This document shows positions 1-5,686 of a DNA stretch of 6,671 nt, in pieces. The DNA comes from an uncultured Actinomyces sp. Lineage in GTDB: Bacteria; Actinomycetota; Actinomycetes; Actinomycetales; Actinomycetaceae. The position numbers and the translations under genes were made by a program. Where the stretch lies: contig CAMFDH010000072.1 of the NCBI GenBank assembly GCA_945949035.1, positions 1 through 6,671 of the forward strand, read 5' to 3'. Under the pieces are notes generated by a model. That model was not told the origin of the DNA and ran no database searches. It was given only the letters and a program-made list of their open reading frames with translations. Within the stretch, counting starts at the first letter, position 1. The number at the start of each line of letters is the position of its first letter.

Positions 1-29
1 TTTTCAAGGTTGCTCACGGTGGTTGAAAA
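1..29. repeat. AT-rich inverted repeat downstream of the holin-like gene
   Basis: TTTTCAA at 1-7 and TTGAAAA at 23-29 are exact reverse complements separated by 15 nt. They lie 8 nt beyond the stop codon of the Holin-X-type gene on the minus strand. In RNA this would be a 7-bp, mostly A-U stem with a run of U on its 5' side, so it is not a classic GC-rich intrinsic terminator. It could act as a weak bidirectional end signal, or be chance. The left arm touches the window edge, so the stem may extend further. Confidence 0.25.
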
Positions 30-37
30 ATCCTTAC

Positions 38-547
38 TCACTTGTCGAGTCCTTCCTTGGCCGAAGCGATGTCGTTCTTCAGCATCTCAATGTCGTCCTC
101 AACCATTTCCTTCGGGTTTGGAGCGTCATTCTTGGCCCCGAGGGCAAGGATGACGCCAACGCCCGCGAAAATGAGCATGAGTACGAAGATGATGCCGAGG
201 ACGATCAGCGCCGCAGCCCACTCGGGGAGGACGAGTGCCAGTGCGACCTCTGCGGAGTGGAAGACCCACCCCACCATGAACAGCAGGAGGACGATGGCGA
301 CGATGAACATGCCGATTGAGGCACCTAGCTGCTTGGCGGCGCGGGTGGCCTTCAGCTTCATCAGGGCAATCTGGGCCTCAAAGTAGCTTTTACCCTCTTG
401 GATCGCATCCTGGATCAGGACTGCAATCGACGGGTGGGGTGCCGGTGGTGTCGGCTTGCGGCGGAAACCGCGCTTGGGTGCGGCCGGTTCCGACCACTCC
501 ACCTCTTCCACGGTGATCCTGAGGTCGTCTTCGCTTGGGGACGTCAT
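38..547 (-). CDS. Holin-X-type (holin superfamily III) two-helix membrane protein
   Basis: This is a 169-residue membrane protein resembling the putative actinobacterial Holin-X / phage_holin_3_6 family. Despite the name, these genes are usually chromosomal and their role is not established. The N-terminus (about 1-45) is acidic, then Pro/Arg-rich (KRGFRRKPTPPAPHPS). An amphipathic stretch follows, then two hydrophobic helices at roughly 77-97 and 111-138 joined by a short loop (HSAEVALALVLPEW). The cytosolic tail is charged and likely helical (KEMVEDDIEMLKNDIASAKEG). Both termini probably face the cytoplasm. Start choice: GTG at 550 is directly followed by ATG at 547. The Shine-Dalgarno AGGAG at 558-554 lies 6 nt from the ATG but only 3 nt from the GTG, so ATG is preferred. 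No endolysin or other phage gene is nearby, so a lysis role is not supported. A separate promoter is likely because a hairpin and an inverted repeat lie upstream. Confidence 0.85.
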   Translation of the reverse strand: MTSPSEDDLRITVEEVEWSEPAAPKRGFRRKPTPPAPHPSIAVLIQDAIQEGKSYFEAQIALMKLKATRAAKQLGASIGMFIVAIVLLLFMVGWVFHSAEVALALVLPEWAAALIVLGIIFVLMLIFAGVGVILALGAKNDAPNPKEMVEDDIEMLKNDIASAKEGLDK

Positions 548-601
548 CACGCTCTCCTCATTAACTTCTTCCGGCGGGACCGCTGCGGCCCGTAGCCCGG
601 G

Positions 602-618
602 GTAAACAACCCGTTTAC
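602..618. promoter_or_regulatory. Perfect inverted repeat GTAAAC-n5-GTTTAC, possible operator
   Basis: GTAAAC (602-607) and GTTTAC (613-618) are perfect 6-bp arms around AACCC. On the minus strand this reads TGTAAACGGGTTGTTTACC, about 54 nt upstream of the holin-like start and in the promoter zone expected for that gene. The arms resemble LacI- or GntR-type half-sites in general style, but no regulator is encoded in the window. A short transcript hairpin is a less likely alternative, since the arms are AT-rich. No convincing -35/-10 pair could be placed. Confidence 0.4.
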
Positions 619-642
619 ATTCGCCCTTAGTCTGTCATGAAT

Positions 643-662
643 CCGGCCTTGAAAAGCACCGG
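643..662 (-). terminator. Candidate stem-loop after the ABC-like gene
   Basis: Read on the minus strand, CCGGTGCTTTTCAAGGCCGG begins 12 nt after the TAA of the ABC-like gene. It can fold as CCGG/CCGG plus a T-G wobble, a bulged G, and an inner CTT/AAG stem with a TTC loop. No U-tract follows. It is therefore a non-canonical terminator at best, of the kind often proposed in high-GC Gram-positives. It would separate the reductase/ABC-like transcript from the holin-like gene. Confidence 0.35.
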
Positions 663-674
663 CGATACCACTGT

Positions 675-1241
675 TTAGCTGCTCGGACCATTCTCTGCTA
701 ACTCTGCGCTGAACGGGTCGGTTCCAAGTGACATTGGTCCGGGAAGTTGCTCAAGAATGAGGCGTGCCTGGTTGACCAGCATCTCCTGGGTGGCAGAGAG
801 TCCCCGGGGTGGAGCAATGTCATCGAGGCTGGCCGGCAGGAAGTCTGCTTCGGGGTCGATTCTGACCCCGGTCTCCCCGAGCCGAGCAATCACCTGCTCA
901 CTGCGCCCGCAGGCGCGAAGCAGCTCCCGCACCCGGTCTTCTCGGCCCGGGCCCTGCGGGTAGAGGTAGAGAACCTCCGGCCCACCGGCCAGGGACCGAA
1001 CGACCGACACCCCGAAGGCTTCGTCCTCGGCCAACTCCCGGGCGGGCCTATCCAGCCGGTCGTGGAGGTCGAGTTCCCGGGCCAGTTCCTCGATGATCCC
1101 GGCGTCAATCTCTCTGCCCGCGAGACGCCACGGCAGCGAAATGTTGTCGAGGACGGTCAGGCTGGGCAGCAGCAGGGGGGCACCGAACAGCACGCCGGTC
1201 AGCGGCTGATTCGTTGCCCCACTCAGTGAGCTGTCACCCAC
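675..1241 (-). CDS. Degenerate ABC-ATPase-like protein without Walker A
   Basis: This 188-residue soluble protein resembles the middle of MacB/LolD-type ABC transporter ATPases. Residues 13-43 match the segment after the Q-loop (LLPSLTVLDNISLPWRLAGR, normally FQ..NLLPSLTVLENV.LPL.LAG). Residues 55-71 match the helical-domain stretch before the signature, and 77-92 match the signature helix and Walker B strand. The catalytic parts are missing. There is no P-loop. The Q-loop glutamine position is Gly20 (VLFGAP). The LSGGQ position reads LAEDEA. Walker B reads EVLYLYP instead of ending in DEP. No switch histidine is evident. The C-terminal 60 residues are unrecognised. The start is GTG at 1241, 8 nt after the reductase stop, with only a weak Shine-Dalgarno (translational coupling is possible). 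No upstream frame could supply a Walker A because the reductase gene occupies that DNA. The frame is intact, so this may be a conserved non-catalytic pseudo-ATPase rather than debris. ATP hydrolysis is not expected. Confidence 0.7.
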   Translation of the reverse strand: MGDSSLSGATNQPLTGVLFGAPLLLPSLTVLDNISLPWRLAGREIDAGIIEELARELDLHDRLDRPARELAEDEAFGVSVVRSLAGGPEVLYLYPQGPGREDRVRELLRACGRSEQVIARLGETGVRIDPEADFLPASLDDIAPPRGLSATQEMLVNQARLILEQLPGPMSLGTDPFSAELAENGPSS

Positions 1242-1249
1242 GGAAATGC

Positions 1250-2263
1250 CTATGCCGGGCGAGAGGCCGGAGAGACCGAGTAGGTCTGCTGGGGATCCAT
1301 CTCGCTGACCCCGTCGAGCACCCCGTTGATGGCTGCCATCGTGTCCGCATCCAGCTTGATGCCAGAGGCCTTGACGGTTTCGTCAAGCTGCTCGGGACGC
1401 GAGGCGCCAACAAGGGCCGCTGCCACGTTGGGGTTCTGCAGGACCCAGGCGATTGCCATCTGGGGCATTGACAGGCCTGCTTCAGCCGCAATCGGCTTGA
1501 GCTCCTGCACGGCCTCAAGCGTCTTCGTGTCCATGAAGCGCTTGACGAAGTTGGCTCCGCCCTTTTCATCCGTTGCTCGTGAGCCAGCGGGAGCGGCCTG
1601 TCCGGGAATGTACTTGCCGGAGAGGACGCCCTGCGCCATCGGAGACCAGACGATCTGGGACATTCCCAGTTCCTCACAGGTGGGGACAATACGATCCTCG
1701 ATAACCCGCCACAGCGCCGAGTACTGGGGCTGGTTCGAAACCAGCTGGAATCCCATTTCGGTAGCCAGTTCGTGACCGGCGCGAATCTGCTCAGCGGTCC
1801 ACTCGGACACGCCAATGTACATGGCCTTCCCCTGGCGAACGATGTCGCCAAAGGCGCGCATGGTCTCTTCCAGCGGGGTCTCGTAGTCGTAGCGGTGGGC
1901 CTGGTAGAGGTCGACATAGTCCACCCCGAGGCGCTTCAGCGAGCCGTGAATGCCGTCGAAGATGTGCTTCCGCGACAGGCCCACGTTGTTTGGTCCCTTG
2001 TTACCAATGGGCCAGTAGACCTTGGTGAAGATCTCCAGGTTCTCCCGGGGGATTCCAGCGAGTGCCTTTCCGAGAATCTTCTCCGCTTCAGTATTGGCGT
2101 AGGTGTCAGCGGTGTCGAATGAGGTGATGCCGAGGTCGAGCGCGCGGTGAACGGTTGCGACTGCCTTGTCTCTGTCAACCTGCAGTCCGTGCGTGACCCA
2201 GTTGCCGTAGGTAATTTCTGTGATCTTGAGGCCTGAGTTTCCCAGGTAGCGATATTCAACCAT
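1250..2263 (-). CDS. Aldo/keto reductase, potassium-channel beta-subunit-like
   Basis: This is a 337-residue NADPH-dependent aldo/keto reductase of the Kv-beta/YghZ-like branch, predicted cytosolic with a TIM-barrel fold. It starts with the family opening (YRYLGNSGLKITEITYGNW). The catalytic tetrad is complete: Asp50 and Tyr55 in FDTADTY, Lys81 in FTKVYWP and His123 in YQAHRYD. Cofactor-binding segments include SNQPQYS (177-182), WSPMAQGVLSGKY (206-218) and GASRPEQLDE (286-295). Length is normal for the branch. The physiological substrate cannot be read from the sequence; relatives reduce aldehydes such as methylglyoxal. The ATG at 2263 has no visible Shine-Dalgarno and may be read from a leaderless mRNA. 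The gene diverges from the mutarotase gene and is followed within 8 nt by the ABC-like gene, with which it is probably co-transcribed. Confidence 0.93.
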   Translation of the reverse strand: MVEYRYLGNSGLKITEITYGNWVTHGLQVDRDKAVATVHRALDLGITSFDTADTYANTEAEKILGKALAGIPRENLEIFTKVYWPIGNKGPNNVGLSRKHIFDGIHGSLKRLGVDYVDLYQAHRYDYETPLEETMRAFGDIVRQGKAMYIGVSEWTAEQIRAGHELATEMGFQLVSNQPQYSALWRVIEDRIVPTCEELGMSQIVWSPMAQGVLSGKYIPGQAAPAGSRATDEKGGANFVKRFMDTKTLEAVQELKPIAAEAGLSMPQMAIAWVLQNPNVAAALVGASRPEQLDETVKASGIKLDADTMAAINGVLDGVSEMDPQQTYSVSPASRPA

Positions 2264-2275
2264 GTATAGAAACTA
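2264..2275 (-). promoter_or_regulatory. Possible -10 element for a leaderless reductase mRNA
   Basis: Reading minus, TAGTTT (2275-2270) fits the TANNNT -10 pattern common in actinobacteria and lies 6 nt before the reductase ATG. This spacing suits transcription starting at the A of the start codon. It also agrees with the lack of a Shine-Dalgarno. No good -35 is seen, so the call is tentative. Confidence 0.3.
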
Positions 2276-2353
2276 TCAGTGTCGACCCACTTCGCTACTC
2301 GAGGAATGCCGAAGAGGTCGAAAAATCATCTGCCACGCCGGGTGAAAACAGCG

Positions 2354-2365
2354 GACAATAGGAGC
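2354..2365 (+). promoter_or_regulatory. Possible -10 element or close Shine-Dalgarno before the mutarotase
   Basis: GACAAT (2354-2359) matches four of six -10 consensus bases and lies 6 nt before the ATG at 2366, again compatible with a leaderless mRNA. AGGAG at 2360-2364 overlaps this region but is only 1 nt from the ATG, which is too close for a normal Shine-Dalgarno. The two readings exclude each other. Confidence 0.3.
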
Positions 2366-3256
2366 ATGACTACAAACCAGGACGCAATCGCCGGGGCCGA
2401 GACCGCTCAGGGGACCTTCGAGGCACACTCCGCCGGAGCTCAGGTCACCCGTTGGGACAGTTCCACTTTCGGGCCACTACTCTTCGTTTCCTCCGCCACC
2501 AACAGTGGCGTGGGAAGCACCATCAGAGGCGGTATCCCACTCTGTTTCCCCTGGTTTGGGGCGTTTCGTGACGATTATCAGGGGGCTCCGCTACTGGGGA
2601 TTGAACGTGGCGGAAAGAAGCACGGCTTTGCCCGCAATCTGAACTGGCGGCTTGTGGCAGACGAGGTCGGGATTGCCGGAGCCTGGCTGGTGCGCTACGA
2701 ACTGACCGAGGAGGACGTCCCGCTTGAACAGTCTCCGGCAGATGTCCCCCCGCAGCCCTTCAAGGCCACCCTCGAGGCCCTGTTCTCGGACACTCTGCTC
2801 GACCTCACCTTCACGGTCAAGAACACGGGAGAGGGCGCATTCCAGTACGAGGAGGCGGTTCACACCTACTTCGCGGTGGCTGACTTGTCTGAAACAGAGG
2901 TGATCGGACTGGAGGGCGTTGCCTACCTCGACAAGGTCCAGGGTGGCTTCGATGCTATCCAGGAGGGGGCCATTACCTTCCCAGGCGAGGTCGATAGGGT
3001 CTACCAGTCACCGGCGCCGGTTGCCATCTTGGACCGGGGGAACGGCCGCCAGATCCGTATTGTCAAAGAGCATTCTGGAACCACGATCGTGTGGAACCCC
3101 GGCCCTGAAGCCGCTCTAGAGATGGCCGATCTGGGGAAGGGCGAGTACTGCAGCTTCATCTGCGTCGAATCCGGGAACGCCCTCGACAGCGCGATTACGC
3201 TGCAACCCGAAGAGGAACACACGCTGCGGGTACGCTACGAGGTCGCGAAGATCTAG
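2366..3256 (+). CDS. D-hexose-6-phosphate mutarotase (YeaD-like aldose 1-epimerase)
   Basis: This 296-residue cytosolic enzyme interconverts alpha and beta anomers of hexose 6-phosphates such as glucose 6-phosphate, feeding glycolysis and the pentose phosphate pathway. It is close in length to E. coli YeaD. Visible family landmarks are IRGGIPLCFPWFG (53-65), KKHGFARNLNWR (84-95), the HTYFAVADL block (166-174), VWNPGPEAA (242-250) and FICVESGNA (264-272). The likely catalytic residues are all present: His86, His166 and Glu268. Start choice: the frame is open back to GTG 2279, but the extra 29 residues are basic, unlike the family, and have no ribosome-binding site. ATG 2366 gives the family length. 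It diverges from the reductase gene and converges on the nudix gene with a 12-nt gap, so it is probably its own transcription unit. Confidence 0.93.
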   Translation: MTTNQDAIAGAETAQGTFEAHSAGAQVTRWDSSTFGPLLFVSSATNSGVGSTIRGGIPLCFPWFGAFRDDYQGAPLLGIERGGKKHGFARNLNWRLVADEVGIAGAWLVRYELTEEDVPLEQSPADVPPQPFKATLEALFSDTLLDLTFTVKNTGEGAFQYEEAVHTYFAVADLSETEVIGLEGVAYLDKVQGGFDAIQEGAITFPGEVDRVYQSPAPVAILDRGNGRQIRIVKEHSGTTIVWNPGPEAALEMADLGKGEYCSFICVESGNALDSAITLQPEEEHTLRVRYEVAKI

Positions 3257-3268
3257 GCGTTTGAGCGC

Positions 3269-3889
3269 TTACTCGCGAGCCTTCCAGGGGGAATCACTGG
3301 GGCGAAGTGAGTCGAGCTGACCGCGAAGGCGCGCCACCTCCAGGGCCATTACCCCCGAGACCAGGGGAGGACTCTGGCAGTCTCCGGCCAGGATGCCCCT
3401 CACCAGTTCTTCGCGAGCCTCGAAGTGAACTGACATTTCGGCCTCTTCGTCCTCGGGAACGAAGCCCACTGGACGCGGGGCGAGGGAGAGGTCCCGGGCC
3501 AAGAAGACACGCAGCGACTCCTCGCAGGCGCCCGGGGTGGTGAAGATGTCGACGAGGACGTCCCAGCGTTCGGCCTGCATCTCGGCCTCCTCTGCCAGTT
3601 CCCGCTGGGCTGCCAGGAGGTAGTCCTCGCCCTCGATATCGAGCAATCCCGCGGGAACTTCGACCAGTTCCATCCCGACGGGGTGGCGGTACTGGCGCAA
3701 CACCAGGATCGTATCTTCGACCTCGTCCCATGCCACGACAGCCACGGCTCCGGGGTGGGTGAGGAACTGCCGGTCCATCGTCTGCCCGGTCGGGGTGCGG
3801 ACGACCTCATTCACGAAGGTCGAGATGGCTCCGACCCCCAGGGTCGTTCGTTCTTCAACCGGCCACGATTTCTTAGTATCTCCGCGCAT
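3269..3889 (-). CDS. Nudix hydrolase, probable ADP-ribose pyrophosphatase
   Basis: This 206-residue enzyme is predicted to split ADP-ribose (and similar ADP-sugars) into AMP and ribose 5-phosphate in the cytosol. The nudix box lies at 81-104: Gly81, Glu88, then REL.EE at 96-101. There are six residues between Gly and Glu rather than five, as I recall for mycobacterial ADP-ribose pyrophosphatases. The usual Gly after EE-x is replaced by Glu103. Other ADPRase-type landmarks are VLRQYRHPVG (63-72), ELVEVPAG (74-81) and FTTPGACEESLRVFLAR (116-132). Start choice: the frame extends to 3994, but ATG 3889 has a clear Shine-Dalgarno (GAGGGG at 3900-3895, 5 nt spacing) and gives normal family length. 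The upstream extension overlaps the phosphoribosyltransferase promoter region and looks non-coding. It converges with the mutarotase and diverges from the phosphoribosyltransferase. Confidence 0.9.
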   Translation of the reverse strand: MRGDTKKSWPVEERTTLGVGAISTFVNEVVRTPTGQTMDRQFLTHPGAVAVVAWDEVEDTILVLRQYRHPVGMELVEVPAGLLDIEGEDYLLAAQRELAEEAEMQAERWDVLVDIFTTPGACEESLRVFLARDLSLAPRPVGFVPEDEEAEMSVHFEAREELVRGILAGDCQSPPLVSGVMALEVARLRGQLDSLRPSDSPWKARE

Positions 3890-3942
3890 CTCTTCCCCTC
3901 TGTCCGGGACCATCATGGCCGATCGGAGTGGAACCCGTGACA

Positions 3943-3973
3943 AAGGCGCGCTCAGCTTTCGCCGCGGCGCCTT
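3943..3973. repeat. Inverted repeat AAGGCGC / GCGCCTT in a divergent promoter region
   Basis: AAGGCGC (3943-3949) and GCGCCTT (3967-3973) are exact reverse complements around a 17-nt spacer. The repeat ends 19 nt before the phosphoribosyltransferase ATG and begins 53 nt beyond the nudix start codon. It could be an operator for the divergent pair or a stem-loop in the leader of the plus-strand mRNA. The spacing is long and the DNA GC-rich, so chance is a real possibility. No clear -35/-10 pair is visible in the 103-nt gap for either gene. Confidence 0.3.
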
Positions 3974-3992
3974 CGACTGGAAGAATATCTCC

Positions 3993-4484
3993 ATGGCAGA
4001 TAAGCGCGAAGTACTTGACTGGGATCAGTTCGGAGTTGCCTCTCGAGAGATGGCGACCATGGTGTGGGAATCGGGGTTTGAACCCGAGATTATTGTCTGT
4101 GTGGCGCGAGGGGGCCTGATTCCGGCCGGCGCAATCGCCTACGCCCTCGACCTCAAGTCGCTGCTGGTGCTGAACGTTGAGTTCTACACGGGTGTCGGCA
4201 CCACGCTTCCTGACCCGCGTCTAGTCGACCCCGTTCCCGCTCACCACGGACTGCGCGACAAGCGCGTCCTCATCGTTGATGACGTGGCTGACTCGGGGCG
4301 GACCCTGCAGTTTGTCTACGACATTTGCGCCGAGTACACGGATCAGATCAAGGTGGCCGTCCTCTACCAGAAGGAACGTTCCGTCATCGACTGTGACTTC
4401 GTCTGGGAACACACGGAAGAGTGGATCTCATTCCCCTGGTCGTCCCTGCCACCCGTAACGGGCGCCGAGAACACCGACAACTAG
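3993..4484 (+). CDS. Phosphoribosyltransferase (purine salvage type)
   Basis: This 163-residue type I phosphoribosyltransferase probably transfers phosphoribose from PRPP to a purine base; the exact base cannot be told from the sequence. The PPi-loop segment is VARGGLIPAG (37-46). The PRPP-binding motif RVLIVDDVADSGRTL (91-105) carries the Asp96-Asp97 pair. The C-terminal hood includes WEHTEEWISFPWS (138-150), as in Gpt-like enzymes of actinobacteria. Start choice: the frame runs back to 3759 through the nudix gene, but ATG 3993 has a GGAAG Shine-Dalgarno at 3979-3983 (9 nt spacing) and the following MADKREVLDWDQFG is the expected family N-terminus. An ATG at 3915 is a poorer alternative. It diverges from the nudix gene, and both products act on phosphoribose-containing metabolites. 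It converges on murB with 28 nt between stops and no clear terminator hairpin. Confidence 0.92.
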   Translation: MADKREVLDWDQFGVASREMATMVWESGFEPEIIVCVARGGLIPAGAIAYALDLKSLLVLNVEFYTGVGTTLPDPRLVDPVPAHHGLRDKRVLIVDDVADSGRTLQFVYDICAEYTDQIKVAVLYQKERSVIDCDFVWEHTEEWISFPWSSLPPVTGAENTDN

Positions 4485-4512
4485 GACGAGAGTTTGTCAA
4501 CCTGGGCTGCCA

Positions 4513-5631
4513 TTACGGAACGATGACGGGGGCGAAGTCCAGGGTGACGCCAAACCTGGTTCGTACTTCGTCGCGGACAATTACGGCAAGTTCTTGTACG
4601 TCAGCCGCCGTCGCCCCGCCCTGGTTGGTGATGGCGAGGACGTACCTGCCGGACAGGGCTGCCCCGGAGCCATCACGAACCTTAAATCCAGGGTGGAAAC
4701 CAGCGGCCTCGATCAACCACGCAGCTGAAAGCTTGGTCTTGCCCTCAACCTGCGGGGCCTGCTTGTGTACCGAGCCGCTGACGAACATCGCCTGGTTACG
4801 CACCGGGAACCGCGGTAGGTCGTGCGGTAGTTTGCCCGCAAGCTCATCGCTCACGATCGGGTTTCGGAAGAACGACCCAGCCGACCAGGTCTCGTGGTCC
4901 TCCGGGTCCCACAGCATGCCTGTCTCGCGGCGTACCTCAAGGATCTGTTCGCGAACTTCACGGGCCGGAACCCTTGCGCCAAGTTCCACTCCGAGCCTGT
5001 CAGCCAGGCTCTGGTAACGAATCGGCTCCGAGAGGCTGGCGCTCCGCATCTGGAACGAGGTTTCGAGGACAACCCAGCGTCCCGTCGGTCCCCACGTCTT
5101 TCCTGTCTCGGGCCGCTCGGAACCAACTGAACGCCGCATGACGGAACTGCGGTATCCGAAGTGCATATCAAAGCGGCTCAGGGTGCGAATGAGGCCGGAC
5201 TGCCTATCCAGGGCACGAACCTGCGCGACTGTTTGCGCTATTTCTTGGCCGTAGGCCCCCAGATTCTGGGCGGATGCTGCGCCAACGGTTCCCGGTATAC
5301 CCGAGAGCATTTCGAGTCCTGCCAGATCATTGTCCAGGGTGAAGCGGACAAAAGTATCCCAGTCGGTTCCGGCAGTCGCCCGTACGGTTGAGCCCCCGCA
5401 GGCGACAAATGAGTCGACCTCACTGATGTCTTGACGTGCGTCGCGAATGAGGAGGCCGTCCCAGCCCAACTCACCCACCACCAGGTGGGAGCCGTGTCCG
5501 ATGACGAGGACGCCCTCACCCCGGGCATCGGCCGAGGTTATGGCCTCGACAAGTTCGGCCTCTGACTTTGCCTCCAGAAGCGGAGGGGCCGATCCTCCGA
5601 CTCGGAGCGTCGTTAGTTCCGCGAACTCCAT
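4513..5631 (-). CDS. murB: UDP-N-acetylenolpyruvoylglucosamine reductase (MurB), divergent
   Basis: This 372-residue protein belongs to the FAD enzyme family that reduces UDP-GlcNAc-enolpyruvate to UDP-MurNAc with NADPH, the second committed step of peptidoglycan synthesis in the cytosol. Landmarks are LTTLRVGG (6-13), the FAD-binding loop at 45-49, GIPGTVGAASAQNLGAYGQE (111-130), GYRSS (159-163, with catalytic Arg161), SAGSFFRNP (250-258, with catalytic Ser253) and SAAWLIEAAGF (302-312). Two positions are unusual. The FAD loop reads GHGSH instead of GGGSN. The C-terminal block, usually L-x-P/N-E-P-V, reads LDFAPV (364-369), putting Ala367 where the catalytic Glu (E. coli Glu325) should be. 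The chain ends at IVP soon after. The start is ATG 5631, with GGTGA 3 nt upstream and an in-frame TGA just before it. It lies 55 nt after the transporter stop and may share its transcript. It may be the only MurB with altered chemistry, or a second copy. Confidence 0.9.
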   Translation of the reverse strand: MEFAELTTLRVGGSAPPLLEAKSEAELVEAITSADARGEGVLVIGHGSHLVVGELGWDGLLIRDARQDISEVDSFVACGGSTVRATAGTDWDTFVRFTLDNDLAGLEMLSGIPGTVGAASAQNLGAYGQEIAQTVAQVRALDRQSGLIRTLSRFDMHFGYRSSVMRRSVGSERPETGKTWGPTGRWVVLETSFQMRSASLSEPIRYQSLADRLGVELGARVPAREVREQILEVRRETGMLWDPEDHETWSAGSFFRNPIVSDELAGKLPHDLPRFPVRNQAMFVSGSVHKQAPQVEGKTKLSAAWLIEAAGFHPGFKVRDGSGAALSGRYVLAITNQGGATAADVQELAVIVRDEVRTRFGVTLDFAPVIVP

Positions 5632-5686
5632 GCTTCACCATACGTCCGAAAGAGGAGCTTTGGAAGGGCCCTCTGAGACCTAAGTC

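Noticed and set aside
38..547. Prophage remnant suggested by a holin-family gene
   Set aside because: No endolysin, structural, integrase or attachment-site signals nearby. This holin superfamily is commonly chromosomal in actinobacteria.
747..1229. 160-codon open frame on the plus strand opposite the ABC-like gene
   Set aside because: No family resemblance. It is antisense to a frame with ABC-ATPase similarity, and high-GC coding DNA often leaves the opposite strand open.
1234..1917. 227-codon minus-strand frame inside the reductase gene
   Set aside because: Arg/Ser/Pro-rich composition typical of an out-of-frame reading; the reductase frame has a full catalytic tetrad.
2279..2365. N-terminal extension of the mutarotase from GTG 2279
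   Set aside because: The extra 29 residues are basic, do not look like the family, and lack a ribosome site.
3272..3279. CTCGCGAG palindrome at the mutarotase/nudix junction
   Set aside because: It lies inside the nudix coding end, is only 8 bp with no loop, and is expected by chance in GC-rich DNA.
3759..3992. 78-residue N-terminal extension of the phosphoribosyltransferase
   Set aside because: It runs antisense through the nudix gene. ATG 3993 has a Shine-Dalgarno and gives the normal family start and length.
3890..3994. 35-residue N-terminal extension of the nudix protein
   Set aside because: ATG 3889 has a strong, well-spaced Shine-Dalgarno; the extension lies in the divergent promoter region.
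5651..5674. AGAGG-n14-CCTCT inverted repeat between the transporter and murB, followed on the minus strand by TTT
   Set aside because: Only a 5-bp stem with a 14-nt loop and three T residues; too weak to call a terminator.
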